This document shows positions 1 to 5,581 of a stretch of DNA of 5,740 nt, piece after piece. Both the position numbers and the translations under genes were made by a program. The stretch's first letter is position 1. Each line of letters opens with the position of its first letter. Source of the DNA: Frankiaceae bacterium (GTDB lineage Bacteria > Actinomycetota > Actinomycetes > Mycobacteriales > SCTD01); NCBI GenBank assembly GCA_947479995.1, contig CANKBT010000214.1, positions 1 through 5,740 of the forward strand, in the 5' to 3' direction. Under the pieces are notes generated by a model. It did no database searches. It was not told the DNA's origin and saw only the letters and a list, made by a program, of their open reading frames with translations.

Positions 1-1
1 C

Positions 2-511
2 TCCTCCGCGCTGGTGCTCAGCGCGGCTCCTGCGGCGGCGCACGGCGGTGACTCCGCCGGCGTACCCGCGTTCTTCCGCACGACCGTCACCTCCGTCACG
101 CCGGGCGTCGAGGGCCTGCGGGTGCGCAGCGTCGAGCGTGGTGCGCGGCTGCAGGTGACCTACGACGGCCCGGGCGTCGTCGAGGTGCTCGGAGACTCCG
201 GTGAGCCCTACCTCCGGCTGACGTCGGCGGGCACGGAGACGAACCTCGACTCGCCGTCGAGCTGGCGCGACGACGACCGCCTGGGCGCCACCGAGGTCCC
301 TGCCGATGCCGACGGTCGAGGCAGGCCGAGGTGGGTCGCGCTCGGCGAAGAGCCGGTGCTCACTTGGCAGGAGCACCGCGCGCACTGGACGGGGCTCGAG
401 CTGCCCGAGCAGGTGCAGGCGGAGCCGGGTGAGGCACGCCGCGTGCGCGACTGGACCGTGCCGCTCGTCGTGGACGGCGCGCCCGTCACCGTCGTCGGGA
501 CGCTCGACTAG
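2..511 (+). CDS. Secreted protein of unknown function (5'-truncated), possible metal-binding exported protein
   Basis: The open frame enters from the left edge, so the true start lies outside the window; 169 residues are visible. The first ~13 residues (SSALVLSAAPAAA) look like the end of a Sec signal peptide. An AAA signal peptidase I site precedes His14, so the mature protein may begin HGGD. The remainder is soluble and beta-rich in appearance, with no cysteine and no later membrane segment. Recognisable blocks are GEPYLRL, a DSPSSW segment, EHRAHW (His125 and His128) and a C-terminal DWTVPLVVDGAPVTVVGTLD stretch. From memory, this layout resembles exported hypothetical proteins common in actinobacteria, with no function that I know of. 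The stop TAG directly abuts the GTG of the next gene, so the two are probably co-translated. That it is a real exported protein is well supported; a copper-related role is only a guess from the N-terminal His and the downstream ctaG. Confidence 0.82.
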   Translation, partial: SSALVLSAAPAAAHGGDSAGVPAFFRTTVTSVTPGVEGLRVRSVERGARLQVTYDGPGVVEVLGDSGEPYLRLTSAGTETNLDSPSSWRDDDRLGATEVPADADGRGRPRWVALGEEPVLTWQEHRAHWTGLELPEQVQAEPGEARRVRDWTVPLVVDGAPVTVVGTLD

Positions 512-1006
512 GTGCCCGGCCCGGTCAACGGCCCGTGGATCGCCCTCGCGCTGACGGCGGCGCTGCTGACGGCCCTGGCCGTGCGCTCCGGCCGGCTCGC
601 AGCCCTGGCCTGCGTCGCCGTCGTCGTCGCCGACGCCACCCGCGCGCTGGGCACCACGCTTGCGGCCGCCGCCGAGGTGGGTCAGGCAGCCGTGGAGTCG
701 GTCGGCGTCGCCGGCATCGGCTGGGTGCTGCTCCTGCTCGCCGCGCGCGGCGCCCTGCGCGACCAGGCGGGGGCGCTCGTGCTCGGTGCGGTCGGCGGGG
801 CGCTGGTCGCGCTCGCGGGCGCGCTGCCCGACGTCGACGTCCTGGGCGCCTCCGAGCCGCTCACCGACCTGCCGGAAGACCTTCAGCGCGCCGCCGTCGC
901 TCTGGCCCTGGGTGGCGGGCTGGGCATCCTCGCCGGCCTCGTCCTCGCCTTCCGACGCATCGCCGCCGAGGCGGAGAAGCCCCTGCCCGTCCGACCGTCC
1001 GCATGA
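512..1006 (+). CDS. Five-helix integral membrane protein of unknown function
   Basis: 164 residues from a GTG start immediately after the upstream stop (TAG|GTG); a weak GGGA lies about 10 bases upstream. About five hydrophobic segments are visible, at residues 9-24, 29-47, 66-82, 86-105 and 126-147, followed by a short basic tail. Loops are short. The stretch between segments 4 and 5 (about 106-125) is acidic (DVDV, EPLTDLPEDL) and probably lies outside or at the membrane surface. There are no cysteines, histidines or motifs suggesting an enzyme, apart from one Cys34 inside helix 2. The zero-length junction suggests it works with the secreted protein encoded just before, perhaps as its membrane partner. 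I do not recognise a named family. A loose resemblance in size and topology to CopD-like proteins is not enough to assign one. Confidence 0.8.
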   Translation: MPGPVNGPWIALALTAALLTALAVRSGRLAALACVAVVVADATRALGTTLAAAAEVGQAAVESVGVAGIGWVLLLLAARGALRDQAGALVLGAVGGALVALAGALPDVDVLGASEPLTDLPEDLQRAAVALALGGGLGILAGLVLAFRRIAAEAEKPLPVRPSA

Positions 1007-1062
1007 CAGGCGTCCGCCTGTGCCCACCGACGCCCGCCCTCACCGACCGGAGCCCTGCATGA
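1003..1062 (+). CDS. Candidate 19-codon bridging ORF, ATGA-coupled at both ends
   Basis: An ATG at 1003 overlaps the preceding gene's stop (ATGA, 1003-1006). The frame runs 19 codons to a TGA that overlaps the dsbA start (ATGA, 1059-1062). It therefore fills the gap exactly and could pass ribosomes from the membrane protein gene to dsbA. The peptide is Pro/Thr-rich with one cysteine (RLCPP). Against it: no Shine-Dalgarno at a useful distance, and third-position GC (15 of 19) no better than expected here. It may be a coupling device with no peptide function, or chance. Confidence 0.25.
   Translation: MTGVRLCPPTPALTDRSPA
1006..1021. repeat. Perfect inverted repeat (hairpin) between the membrane gene and dsbA
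   Basis: ACAGGCG-TC-CGCCTGT is a perfect 7-base inverted repeat around a 2-base centre, beginning at the last base of the upstream stop codon. As RNA it would form about 6 bp with a 4-base loop. No U-run follows, so it is not a standard intrinsic terminator. It could be an operator-like palindrome, a weak attenuator or a 3'-end stabilising hairpin. Confidence 0.4.
1049..1052 (+). promoter_or_regulatory. Ribosome binding site of the dsbA-like gene
   Basis: GGAG ends six bases before the ATG at 1059. It decides that start over an in-frame GTG at 1020 and over the long in-frame extension that runs back through the preceding gene. Confidence 0.6.
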
Positions 1063-1715
1063 GCCTGAACGCACGCCTGTCCCTCGTCGTCGTCGCCGTG
1101 TTCGTCGCGGTCGTCGGCGCGCTGGCCCTGACCTCGGCGGCCGGCCGTGACACCCCGGCGCCGGTGACGGGTGACGCCGCCTCCGAGCTGCTGGTGCGGG
1201 CCGACAGCCACCGGCTCGCTCAGCCGGACGAGCCCGAGGCCGTCTTCGTGGAGTTCCTGGACTTCGAGTGCGAGTCCTGCCGTGCGGCCTTCCCGGCCGT
1301 CGAGCAGCTGCGCGAGGACTACGGCGACCGCGTCGAGTTCGTCGTGCGCTACTTCCCGATCCCCAGCCACGCCAACGCCGAGAACGCCGCCGTGGCCGTC
1401 GAGGCTGCGGCGCAGCAGGGCGCCTTCGAGGCGATGTACGCGCGCATGTTCCAGACGCAGGCCGAGTGGGGCGAGCGCCGCGAGTCCGAGGCCGGCCGCT
1501 TCCGCACCTTCGCGCAGGACCTCGGTCTCGACATGGCGGCCTACGACGCGGCCGTCGCCGACCCCGACACGCTCGCCCGGGTGCAGCGCGACCTCGCCGA
1601 CGGCACGGCTCTGGGCGTGGACGGCACCCCGACCTTCTTCCTCGACGGCGAGCGGCTCCAGCCGCAGTCCTACGACGACCTCACCGAGAGCCTCGACGGT
1701 GCCCTCCGCGACTGA
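1059..1715 (+). CDS. dsbA: Membrane-anchored DsbA-family thiol:disulfide oxidoreductase
   Basis: 218 residues. It likely introduces disulfides into exported proteins outside the cytoplasmic membrane. A short basic N-terminus and one hydrophobic segment (residues 8-25) form a signal anchor. A linker leads to a thioredoxin fold with an inserted helical region (about 105-180). The strand and active site read FVEFLDFECESC, with redox cysteines at 71 and 74. The cis-proline loop is GTPTFFLDG (Thr190-Pro191), and RYFPIPSHANAENAA is typical of the Thioredoxin_4/DsbA-like branch. There are no other cysteines. The CESC dipeptide is unusual beside the common CPxC forms and may shift the redox potential. 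The next gene, a VKOR homologue, begins inside this one; mycobacteria likewise place dsbA and vkor side by side. ATG at 1059 is chosen for its GGAG; GTG at 1020 would add 13 residues. The family call is firm; whether it acts as an oxidase is inferred from the VKOR partner. Confidence 0.92.
   Translation: MSLNARLSLVVVAVFVAVVGALALTSAAGRDTPAPVTGDAASELLVRADSHRLAQPDEPEAVFVEFLDFECESCRAAFPAVEQLREDYGDRVEFVVRYFPIPSHANAENAAVAVEAAAQQGAFEAMYARMFQTQAEWGERRESEAGRFRTFAQDLGLDMAAYDAAVADPDTLARVQRDLADGTALGVDGTPTFFLDGERLQPQSYDDLTESLDGALRD
1686..1690 (+). promoter_or_regulatory. Ribosome binding site of the VKOR gene, inside dsbA
   Basis: GAGAG lies eight bases before the GTG at 1699, within the dsbA coding region. 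It supports the GTG start and the 17-base overlap of the two genes. Confidence 0.5.
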
Positions 1716-2337
1716 CGTCCGGCGCCCGCCGCTACCGACGGCGGCCGCGAGCCGCCGGGTCCGCCTGCTCGGAGCCGGGCTCGTCACCGGCTCGGTCGTC
1801 GGGCTGCTGGCCTCGGTGGTCCTGACCGTCGAGAAGGCCCGCCTGGCGGCCGACCCGGCCTACGTCCCCTCGTGCAGCGTCAACCCGGTGCTCAGCTGCG
1901 GCTCGGTGATGGCGTCGGACCAGGCGTCCCTGCTCGGCTTCCCGAACTCCGTGCTCGGGCTGGTCGGGTTCCCCGTCGTGCTGGTCGCCGGCCTGCTGCT
2001 CGTGGCCCGTGCCGGCCTGCCGGCCCGGGCCTGGCCGGTGCTGCAGCTCGGGCTGCTGGGCGGCGTCGTCTTCGTGCACTGGCTGGCCTTCCAGACGCTC
2101 TACCGGATCGGCGCGCTGTGCCCGTACTGCCTGGCCGTCTGGGCGGTGACCGTGCCGATGGCCTGGTACGTCACCGTGCACCGCTGGCGGGCGAGGTCGG
2201 AGGCGGGGCACGCGCTCGCGCGCCCAGCGGCAGTGGCCGTGTCCCTGCACGGAGTCCTGATCACTGCGTGGTTCGTCGGCATCGCCGCGCTCATCGCGCA
2301 GCGGTTCTGGTCCTACTGGTCCTCGCTGCTCCCGTGA
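1699..2337 (+). CDS. vkor: Vitamin K epoxide reductase (VKOR) family membrane protein, DsbB-like reoxidant of DsbA
   Basis: 212 residues. Bacterial VKOR proteins reoxidise DsbA-type partners and pass the electrons to a membrane quinone (menaquinone in actinobacteria), the role DsbB has in E. coli. All four expected cysteines are visible: the loop pair in CSVNPVLSC (Cys59, Cys67) and the quinone-side CPYC (Cys141, Cys144). The GFPNSVLGL block with Ser84 is the conserved family segment. About five membrane helices are seen at 22-44, 84-105, 111-133, 138-160 and 180-201, as in mycobacterial VKOR. No thioredoxin domain is fused, which fits the separate dsbA gene just upstream. The GTG at 1699 is the last in-frame start before the first helix, overlaps dsbA by 17 bases and has a GAGAG. 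The next in-frame GTG (about 1816) would cut into helix 1. Translation is probably coupled to dsbA. Confidence 0.93.
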   Translation: MPSATDVRRPPLPTAAASRRVRLLGAGLVTGSVVGLLASVVLTVEKARLAADPAYVPSCSVNPVLSCGSVMASDQASLLGFPNSVLGLVGFPVVLVAGLLLVARAGLPARAWPVLQLGLLGGVVFVHWLAFQTLYRIGALCPYCLAVWAVTVPMAWYVTVHRWRARSEAGHALARPAAVAVSLHGVLITAWFVGIAALIAQRFWSYWSSLLP

Positions 2338-2342
2338 GCCGC

Positions 2343-2357
2343 CGATCGAGGAGATCG
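2343..2357 (+). promoter_or_regulatory. Strong Shine-Dalgarno within a small hairpin, upstream of ctaG
   Basis: GAGGAG at 2348-2353 is the strongest Shine-Dalgarno in the window and stands seven bases before the GTG at 2361. It sits between the arms of a 5-base inverted repeat, CGATC (2343-2347) and GATCG (2353-2357). It is misplaced for ctaG itself (ATG at 2435), which is why the small ORF beginning at 2361 deserves attention. Confidence 0.5.
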
Positions 2358-2360
2358 CCC

Positions 2361-2438
2361 GTGCGCCGCACGTCCGTCGCCGCCCCGAAGAGGTTCGGCT
2401 CCCTCCCCCACCGGACCAGCCGTGCGAGCTGGCGATGA
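2361..2438 (+). CDS. Candidate 25-codon leader ORF coupled to ctaG
   Basis: A GTG at 2361, seven bases after GAGGAG, opens a 25-codon frame. Its TGA (2436-2438) overlaps the ctaG ATG (2435) as ATGA. 23 of 25 third positions are G or C, with most A/T bases at first and second positions (about 10 and 6), the normal codon bias of this genome. The peptide is short and strongly basic (seven Arg and one Lys; begins MRRTSVAAPKR, ends SRASWR) with no membrane segment or cysteine. ctaG has only a poor ribosome site of its own, so a leader that delivers ribosomes to it is plausible. It may be a coupling device, a regulatory leader peptide or a small basic protein. Caveat: the frame stays open upstream through the VKOR gene, as often happens in GC-rich DNA. 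Confidence 0.45.
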   Translation: MRRTSVAAPKRFGSLPHRTSRASWR

Positions 2439-3343
2439 CGCCGCTCGCCGCGGAGGTGCTGCCACCGCAGCCCAGCGGCATGGACTGGGTGACCTCCTGG
2501 CAGGTCGAGCCGCTCGCGCTGCTCGTGCTCCTGCTGATGGGCGCCGCCTACGCCCAGGGGGTGCTCGTGCTCGTCCGACGCGGCGACCGCTGGCCGGTCA
2601 GCCGCAGCATCTCCTTCGCTCTGGGCCTGTTCGTCATCGGCGCAGCCACCATGAGCAGCCTGGGCGTGTACGACACCACGCTGTTCAGCGTGCACTCCGT
2701 GCAGCACATGGTGCTGCAGATGCTCGCGCCGGTGCCCCTGGCGTTGTCGGCGCCCGTCACGCTGGCGCTGCGGACCCTGCCCGTGCCGCAGCGCCGGTGG
2801 CTGCTCAGCGTCCTGCACAGCCGCGTCGTGCGGGTCGTCGCCAACCCGCTCGTCGGGCTCGCCGGCTTCGTCGCCTCGCCCCTGGCGCTGTACAACTCCG
2901 GCTGGTACGGAGCCACCCTCGACAACGAGGCCGTGCACCTGCTGTCGCACGCGCACTTCCTGGCGCTGGGCTGCCTGTTCTTCTGGCCGCTCCTCGGCCT
3001 CGACCCGTTGCCAGGCCGTCTGCCCTACCCGTTCCGGGCTCTGCTCGTGATGCTCGTCCTGCCCCTGCACGTCCTGCTGGGCATCTCCATCATGTCTTCG
3101 ACCCAGGTGTACGGCGCCGAGCACTACCTGCACCTGGCTCGCGACTGGGGTGCGAGCGCGCTGAGCGACCAGCGCACCGGCGGCGCCATCATGTGGGCGT
3201 TCGGCGACGTCGTCGGGGTCGTCTTGCTCGGTGCCCTCCTGGTCCAGTGGGTGCGAGCCGACGCCCGGGAGGCGCAGCGCGTCGACCGCCACCTCGACCG
3301 GCTCGACGCCCGGGCCGCCGCGCGCGGGACCGCGTCGACATGA
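2435..3343 (+). CDS. ctaG: Cytochrome c oxidase assembly protein of the CtaG (caa3_CtaG) family
   Basis: 302 residues, polytopic. CtaG of the Bacillus type is needed to assemble active aa3/caa3 oxidase, probably at the copper-delivery stage; it is unrelated to Cox11-type CtaG. About seven helices are visible, at 25-47, 57-77, 88-110, 132-152, 168-188, 201-222 and 250-273. Family landmarks are FSVHSVQHMVLQMLAPVPLAL (His87, His91), HLLSHAHFLALGCLFFWPL (His168, His172, His174), LPLHVLLGISIM (His212) and SDQRTGGAIMWAFGD (Asp245, Asp258). The histidines near helix ends are candidate copper ligands. The basic C-terminus (274-302) is cytoplasmic-looking and ends in the ATGA overlap with the M23 gene. 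In many actinobacteria this domain is fused behind CopD; here it stands alone. The ATG at 2435 has no good Shine-Dalgarno of its own and overlaps the stop of the leader ORF. A 97-base gap separates it from the VKOR gene. Confidence 0.9.
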   Translation: MTPLAAEVLPPQPSGMDWVTSWQVEPLALLVLLLMGAAYAQGVLVLVRRGDRWPVSRSISFALGLFVIGAATMSSLGVYDTTLFSVHSVQHMVLQMLAPVPLALSAPVTLALRTLPVPQRRWLLSVLHSRVVRVVANPLVGLAGFVASPLALYNSGWYGATLDNEAVHLLSHAHFLALGCLFFWPLLGLDPLPGRLPYPFRALLVMLVLPLHVLLGISIMSSTQVYGAEHYLHLARDWGASALSDQRTGGAIMWAFGDVVGVVLLGALLVQWVRADAREAQRVDRHLDRLDARAAARGTAST

Positions 3344-4071
3344 CGGCAGCACCTCCAACAGCTCGGGAGCCGGGTGAGCGCCGTCGCCGGGCCGCGGCCG
3401 TCGCCCACGGGGCCCGGTACGCGCCGCGCCACGTCAAGACACCCCATCAGCCCCGGGGGCGAGGGCTGGTCCCCGTCCTGCTGGTGACCGCAGCCGTCGT
3501 GCTCACGAGCGGCGCCGACCACGACGGTGGCGACCACCTGCGGACGGCAGGCGCACTCACCCTCGACCGTCCCGCCGCCGACGCACCGGCGCCCACCACC
3601 CTCGCCGCGCCTCCTCAGGCCGTGCCGGCGCCGCTCCCAGCGGCCTCGGGCCTGCCCACGGCGGCCAGCCGCGCTCGCTCGCGACCGGGTGTGCTGCCTG
3701 CGCGACCGGTCGAGGGCGCCATCACGTCGGTCTTCGGGCCCCGCTGGGGTCGGCAGCACGGCGGGATCGACCTGCGTGCCAGCACCGGGACGCCGGTCGT
3801 GAGCGCCCTCGCCGGCACCGTCGAGAGCGCTGGCTGGGCGGGCGGCTACGGCCGGCTGGTCACGGTCCGCCACGGCGACGGCACGGTGACCGCCTACGCG
3901 CACCTCAGCCAGACCGCCGTGCGCACCGGTGAGCCGGTCGAGCGGGGTCAGCTGCTCGGGCTGTCCGGGGCCACGGGCAACGTCACCGGGCCGCACCTGC
4001 ACTTCGAGGTCCGGACGGCCGGCGGCAAGCGCGATCCGGAGCAGTGGCTGCGCGACGTCGTCGCGTCCTGA
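3340..4071 (+). CDS. Membrane-anchored M23 (LytM/peptidase_M23) family endopeptidase
   Basis: 243 residues. M23 enzymes are zinc endopeptidases that cut peptidoglycan cross-links, or are inactive regulators. An Arg-rich cytoplasmic N-terminus (1-42) is followed by one hydrophobic segment (about 43-57, GLVPVLLVTAAVVLTSG), an Ala/Pro-rich linker (about 68-122) and the M23 domain (about 124-240). Zinc ligands look complete: HGGIDL (His140, Asp144) and HLHFEV (His219, His221), with His188 in YAHLS. The domain should therefore be catalytic. Substrate-side context such as GPRWGRQHGGIDLRA is canonical. No LysM, SH3 or coiled-coil module is present. The ATG at 3340 overlaps the ctaG stop (ATGA), so the gene is translationally coupled to oxidase assembly, an unusual pairing. 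The last 89 bases, which encode the HLH motif and all that follows, lie opposite the 3' end of lnt. Family assignment is firm; the bond cleaved is not known. Confidence 0.92.
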   Translation: MTAAPPTAREPGERRRRAAAVAHGARYAPRHVKTPHQPRGRGLVPVLLVTAAVVLTSGADHDGGDHLRTAGALTLDRPAADAPAPTTLAAPPQAVPAPLPAASGLPTAASRARSRPGVLPARPVEGAITSVFGPRWGRQHGGIDLRASTGTPVVSALAGTVESAGWAGGYGRLVTVRHGDGTVTAYAHLSQTAVRTGEPVERGQLLGLSGATGNVTGPHLHFEVRTAGGKRDPEQWLRDVVAS

Positions 4072-5581
4072 GGCGCGCCACGAGCAGTCCGGCGGGGAGC
4101 AGCAGCGCCAGGAGCACCTCCGACGACGCACCCCAGCGCGTGGCGACCGTGAGCTGCGACCGTCGCGGCAGGTCCGCGACGAGCACGCCCGGCACGTACA
4201 GGCCGGTGCGCGCCACGACGCGGCCGTCCGGTCGCACGAGCGCGCTGATGCCGCTGGTCGTGACCACCACCGTCGACCGCCCGTGCTCCACCGCGCGCAG
4301 CCTGGCCATGGCCAGCTGCTGCGCACTCTGCCCGGAGTAGCCGTAGGAGGCGTTGTTGCTCGGCAGGACCAGCAGTTCGCCGCCCGCGCGGACCGCCTGC
4401 CGCGACGGCGCGTCGAACGCCACCTCGAAGCAGGTCCCGACCGCCAGCGGGACGTCCTGCAGGTCGAGGCGGCCCACGCGGTCGCCCGGCGTGAAGTCGC
4501 GCGGGAGCAGGTCTCCGGCGCTCGGGTAGAGCCCCTGCACGAGACCGCGCAGGGGCAGGTACTCGCCGAAGGGCACGAGGTGCCGCTTGCGGTAGGGCTC
4601 CCCGACGACGCCGTCCGGCCCCCAGACGAGGACGCCGTTGCTCGTCGCGCCGCCAGGGTCACGCAGGACGGCGCCGAGCAGCAGGGGGGTGCCGCCGAGG
4701 GCGTCCACAGCCGCGTCGACCCGACGCGCCGCCGCCGGCTCTGAGCGCGGGTCCTGGTCGCTGGCGTTCTCCGGCCACAGCACCAGGTCCGGGCGTGCGG
4801 TGCGCCCGGCGGTCACGTCGGCAGCGAGGCGCCGGGTCTGCGCGAGGTGGTTGTCGAGCACGACGAGGTCCTCGGCGAAGGCGTCCAGGCCGCTGCCCGG
4901 CACGTCGCCCTGGACCGCCGCGACGCGCACGGTCCGGCCGTCGGTCGGCAGGGGGAGTGCGAGCCCCGCACCCAGAGGGAGTAGCACGAGCGCCGCTCCC
5001 GCCGCTGCCCGGCGCCAGGCCGGCACGGGCCGCCCGGCGCGGAGCAGGACCAGGACGCCGACGGCCGCGAGCGCCACCACGGCCGACAGGCCGGGCGCAC
5101 CGCCGACCGACGCCCACGCCAGCAGCGGTCCGTCGCTCTGCGAGAACGACAAGCGGCCCCACGTCAGGCCTCCGAAAGGCACGCGGGCGCGCAGCGCCTC
5201 GACCGCCACGACCGCCCCCAGCAGCGTCGCGCCGTGCAGCGCGGCACCGGCCGCGCCCGGGTGACGCACCCGGCGAGCCAGGACGGCGGCCGGGCCGAGG
5301 AGGCCGGCCAGCAGCGCCTCCAGCACGGCCAGCGCCAACCACGGCGCGGGGCCGACGTAGCGCGTCCACTCCAGCAGGGGCACGAACAGCACAAGGTGTG
5401 CCACAACGGCCAGCAGGTAGGCCGTCCTGAGCCTCGTGCCCTCGACCACGAGCAACAGCACCGCGAGCCCGATCGGCGCGAGCCACCAGACGTCGTACGG
5501 CGGGAGGGCGAGCAGGAGGCCGCCGCCCGCGAGCGCAGCGCCGCCGACCCGTCCGAGCGTGGACCGGGAGGGTGGCGTCAC
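3983..5581 (-). CDS. lnt: Apolipoprotein N-acyltransferase
   Basis: 532 residues from the preferred GTG. Lnt transfers a third acyl chain from phospholipid to the N-terminal cysteine of lipoproteins, at the outer face of the cytoplasmic membrane. About seven N-terminal helices (roughly 13-27, 32-48, 54-71, 78-103, 113-130, 162-181, 191-211) precede a nitrilase (CN_hydrolase) domain at 217-470. One C-terminal helix (487-503) follows. The catalytic triad is visible: Glu271 in LWPENAS, Lys332 in YRKRHLVPFGEYLP, and Cys384 in GTCFEV. Glu340 matches the second essential Glu of the E. coli enzyme; the usual Tyr after the Cys is Phe. The start at 5581 overlaps the preceding ccdA stop as GTGA; a GTG at 5638 would add 19 residues already coding for ccdA. 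Residues 504-532, an Arg-rich tail, lie entirely within the antisense of the M23 gene. No polyprenol-mannose synthase gene follows, unlike the lnt/ppm1 arrangement of many actinobacteria. Confidence 0.95.
   Translation of the reverse strand: MTPPSRSTLGRVGGAALAGGGLLLALPPYDVWWLAPIGLAVLLLVVEGTRLRTAYLLAVVAHLVLFVPLLEWTRYVGPAPWLALAVLEALLAGLLGPAAVLARRVRHPGAAGAALHGATLLGAVVAVEALRARVPFGGLTWGRLSFSQSDGPLLAWASVGGAPGLSAVVALAAVGVLVLLRAGRPVPAWRRAAAGAALVLLPLGAGLALPLPTDGRTVRVAAVQGDVPGSGLDAFAEDLVVLDNHLAQTRRLAADVTAGRTARPDLVLWPENASDQDPRSEPAAARRVDAAVDALGGTPLLLGAVLRDPGGATSNGVLVWGPDGVVGEPYRKRHLVPFGEYLPLRGLVQGLYPSAGDLLPRDFTPGDRVGRLDLQDVPLAVGTCFEVAFDAPSRQAVRAGGELLVLPSNNASYGYSGQSAQQLAMARLRAVEHGRSTVVVTTSGISALVRPDGRVVARTGLYVPGVLVADLPRRSQLTVATRWGASSEVLLALLLPAGLLVARLRTRRRRAATAPDRACRRPSGPRSAGAAR

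Noticed and set aside
660..1058. In-frame upstream extension of the dsbA-like protein by 133 residues
   Set aside because: The extension is Arg/Ser/Pro-rich and out of frame with the membrane gene it overlaps; ATG at 1059 has a proper GGAG and begins a signal anchor.
621..1100. Repeated GTCGTCGTCGCCG strings in the membrane gene and the dsbA N-terminus
   Set aside because: They encode Val/Ala runs of membrane helices with the preferred GTC codon; not a mobile or structural repeat.
1171..1698. In-frame upstream extension of the VKOR protein into dsbA
   Set aside because: Low-complexity Ser/Arg/Pro translation of the dsbA gene in the wrong frame; GTG at 1699 with GAGAG explains the start.
861..1787. 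Minus-strand ORF of 308 codons opposite dsbA
   Set aside because: The opposite strand encodes an intact thioredoxin-fold protein with catalytic motifs; this frame shows none.
2422..3339. In-frame upstream extension of the M23 protein through ctaG
   Set aside because: The extension is Arg/Ala-rich nonsense opposite the ctaG frame; the ATG at 3340 lies in an ATGA overlap and begins a sensible anchored protein.
2291..3358. Long minus-strand ORF (355 codons) opposite ctaG
   Set aside because: Gln/Arg/His-rich translation with no fold or motif; it mirrors a clear membrane protein on the plus strand. Such antisense frames are expected in very GC-rich genes.
4072..4110. Possible terminator between the M23 gene and lnt
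   Set aside because: The genes overlap and I see no stem followed by a T-run on either strand in this region.
3124..4662. Minus-strand ORF of 512 codons spanning the M23 gene and part of lnt
   Set aside because: Low-complexity Arg/Ser/Ala product in a different frame from lnt; a shadow of two well-supported genes.
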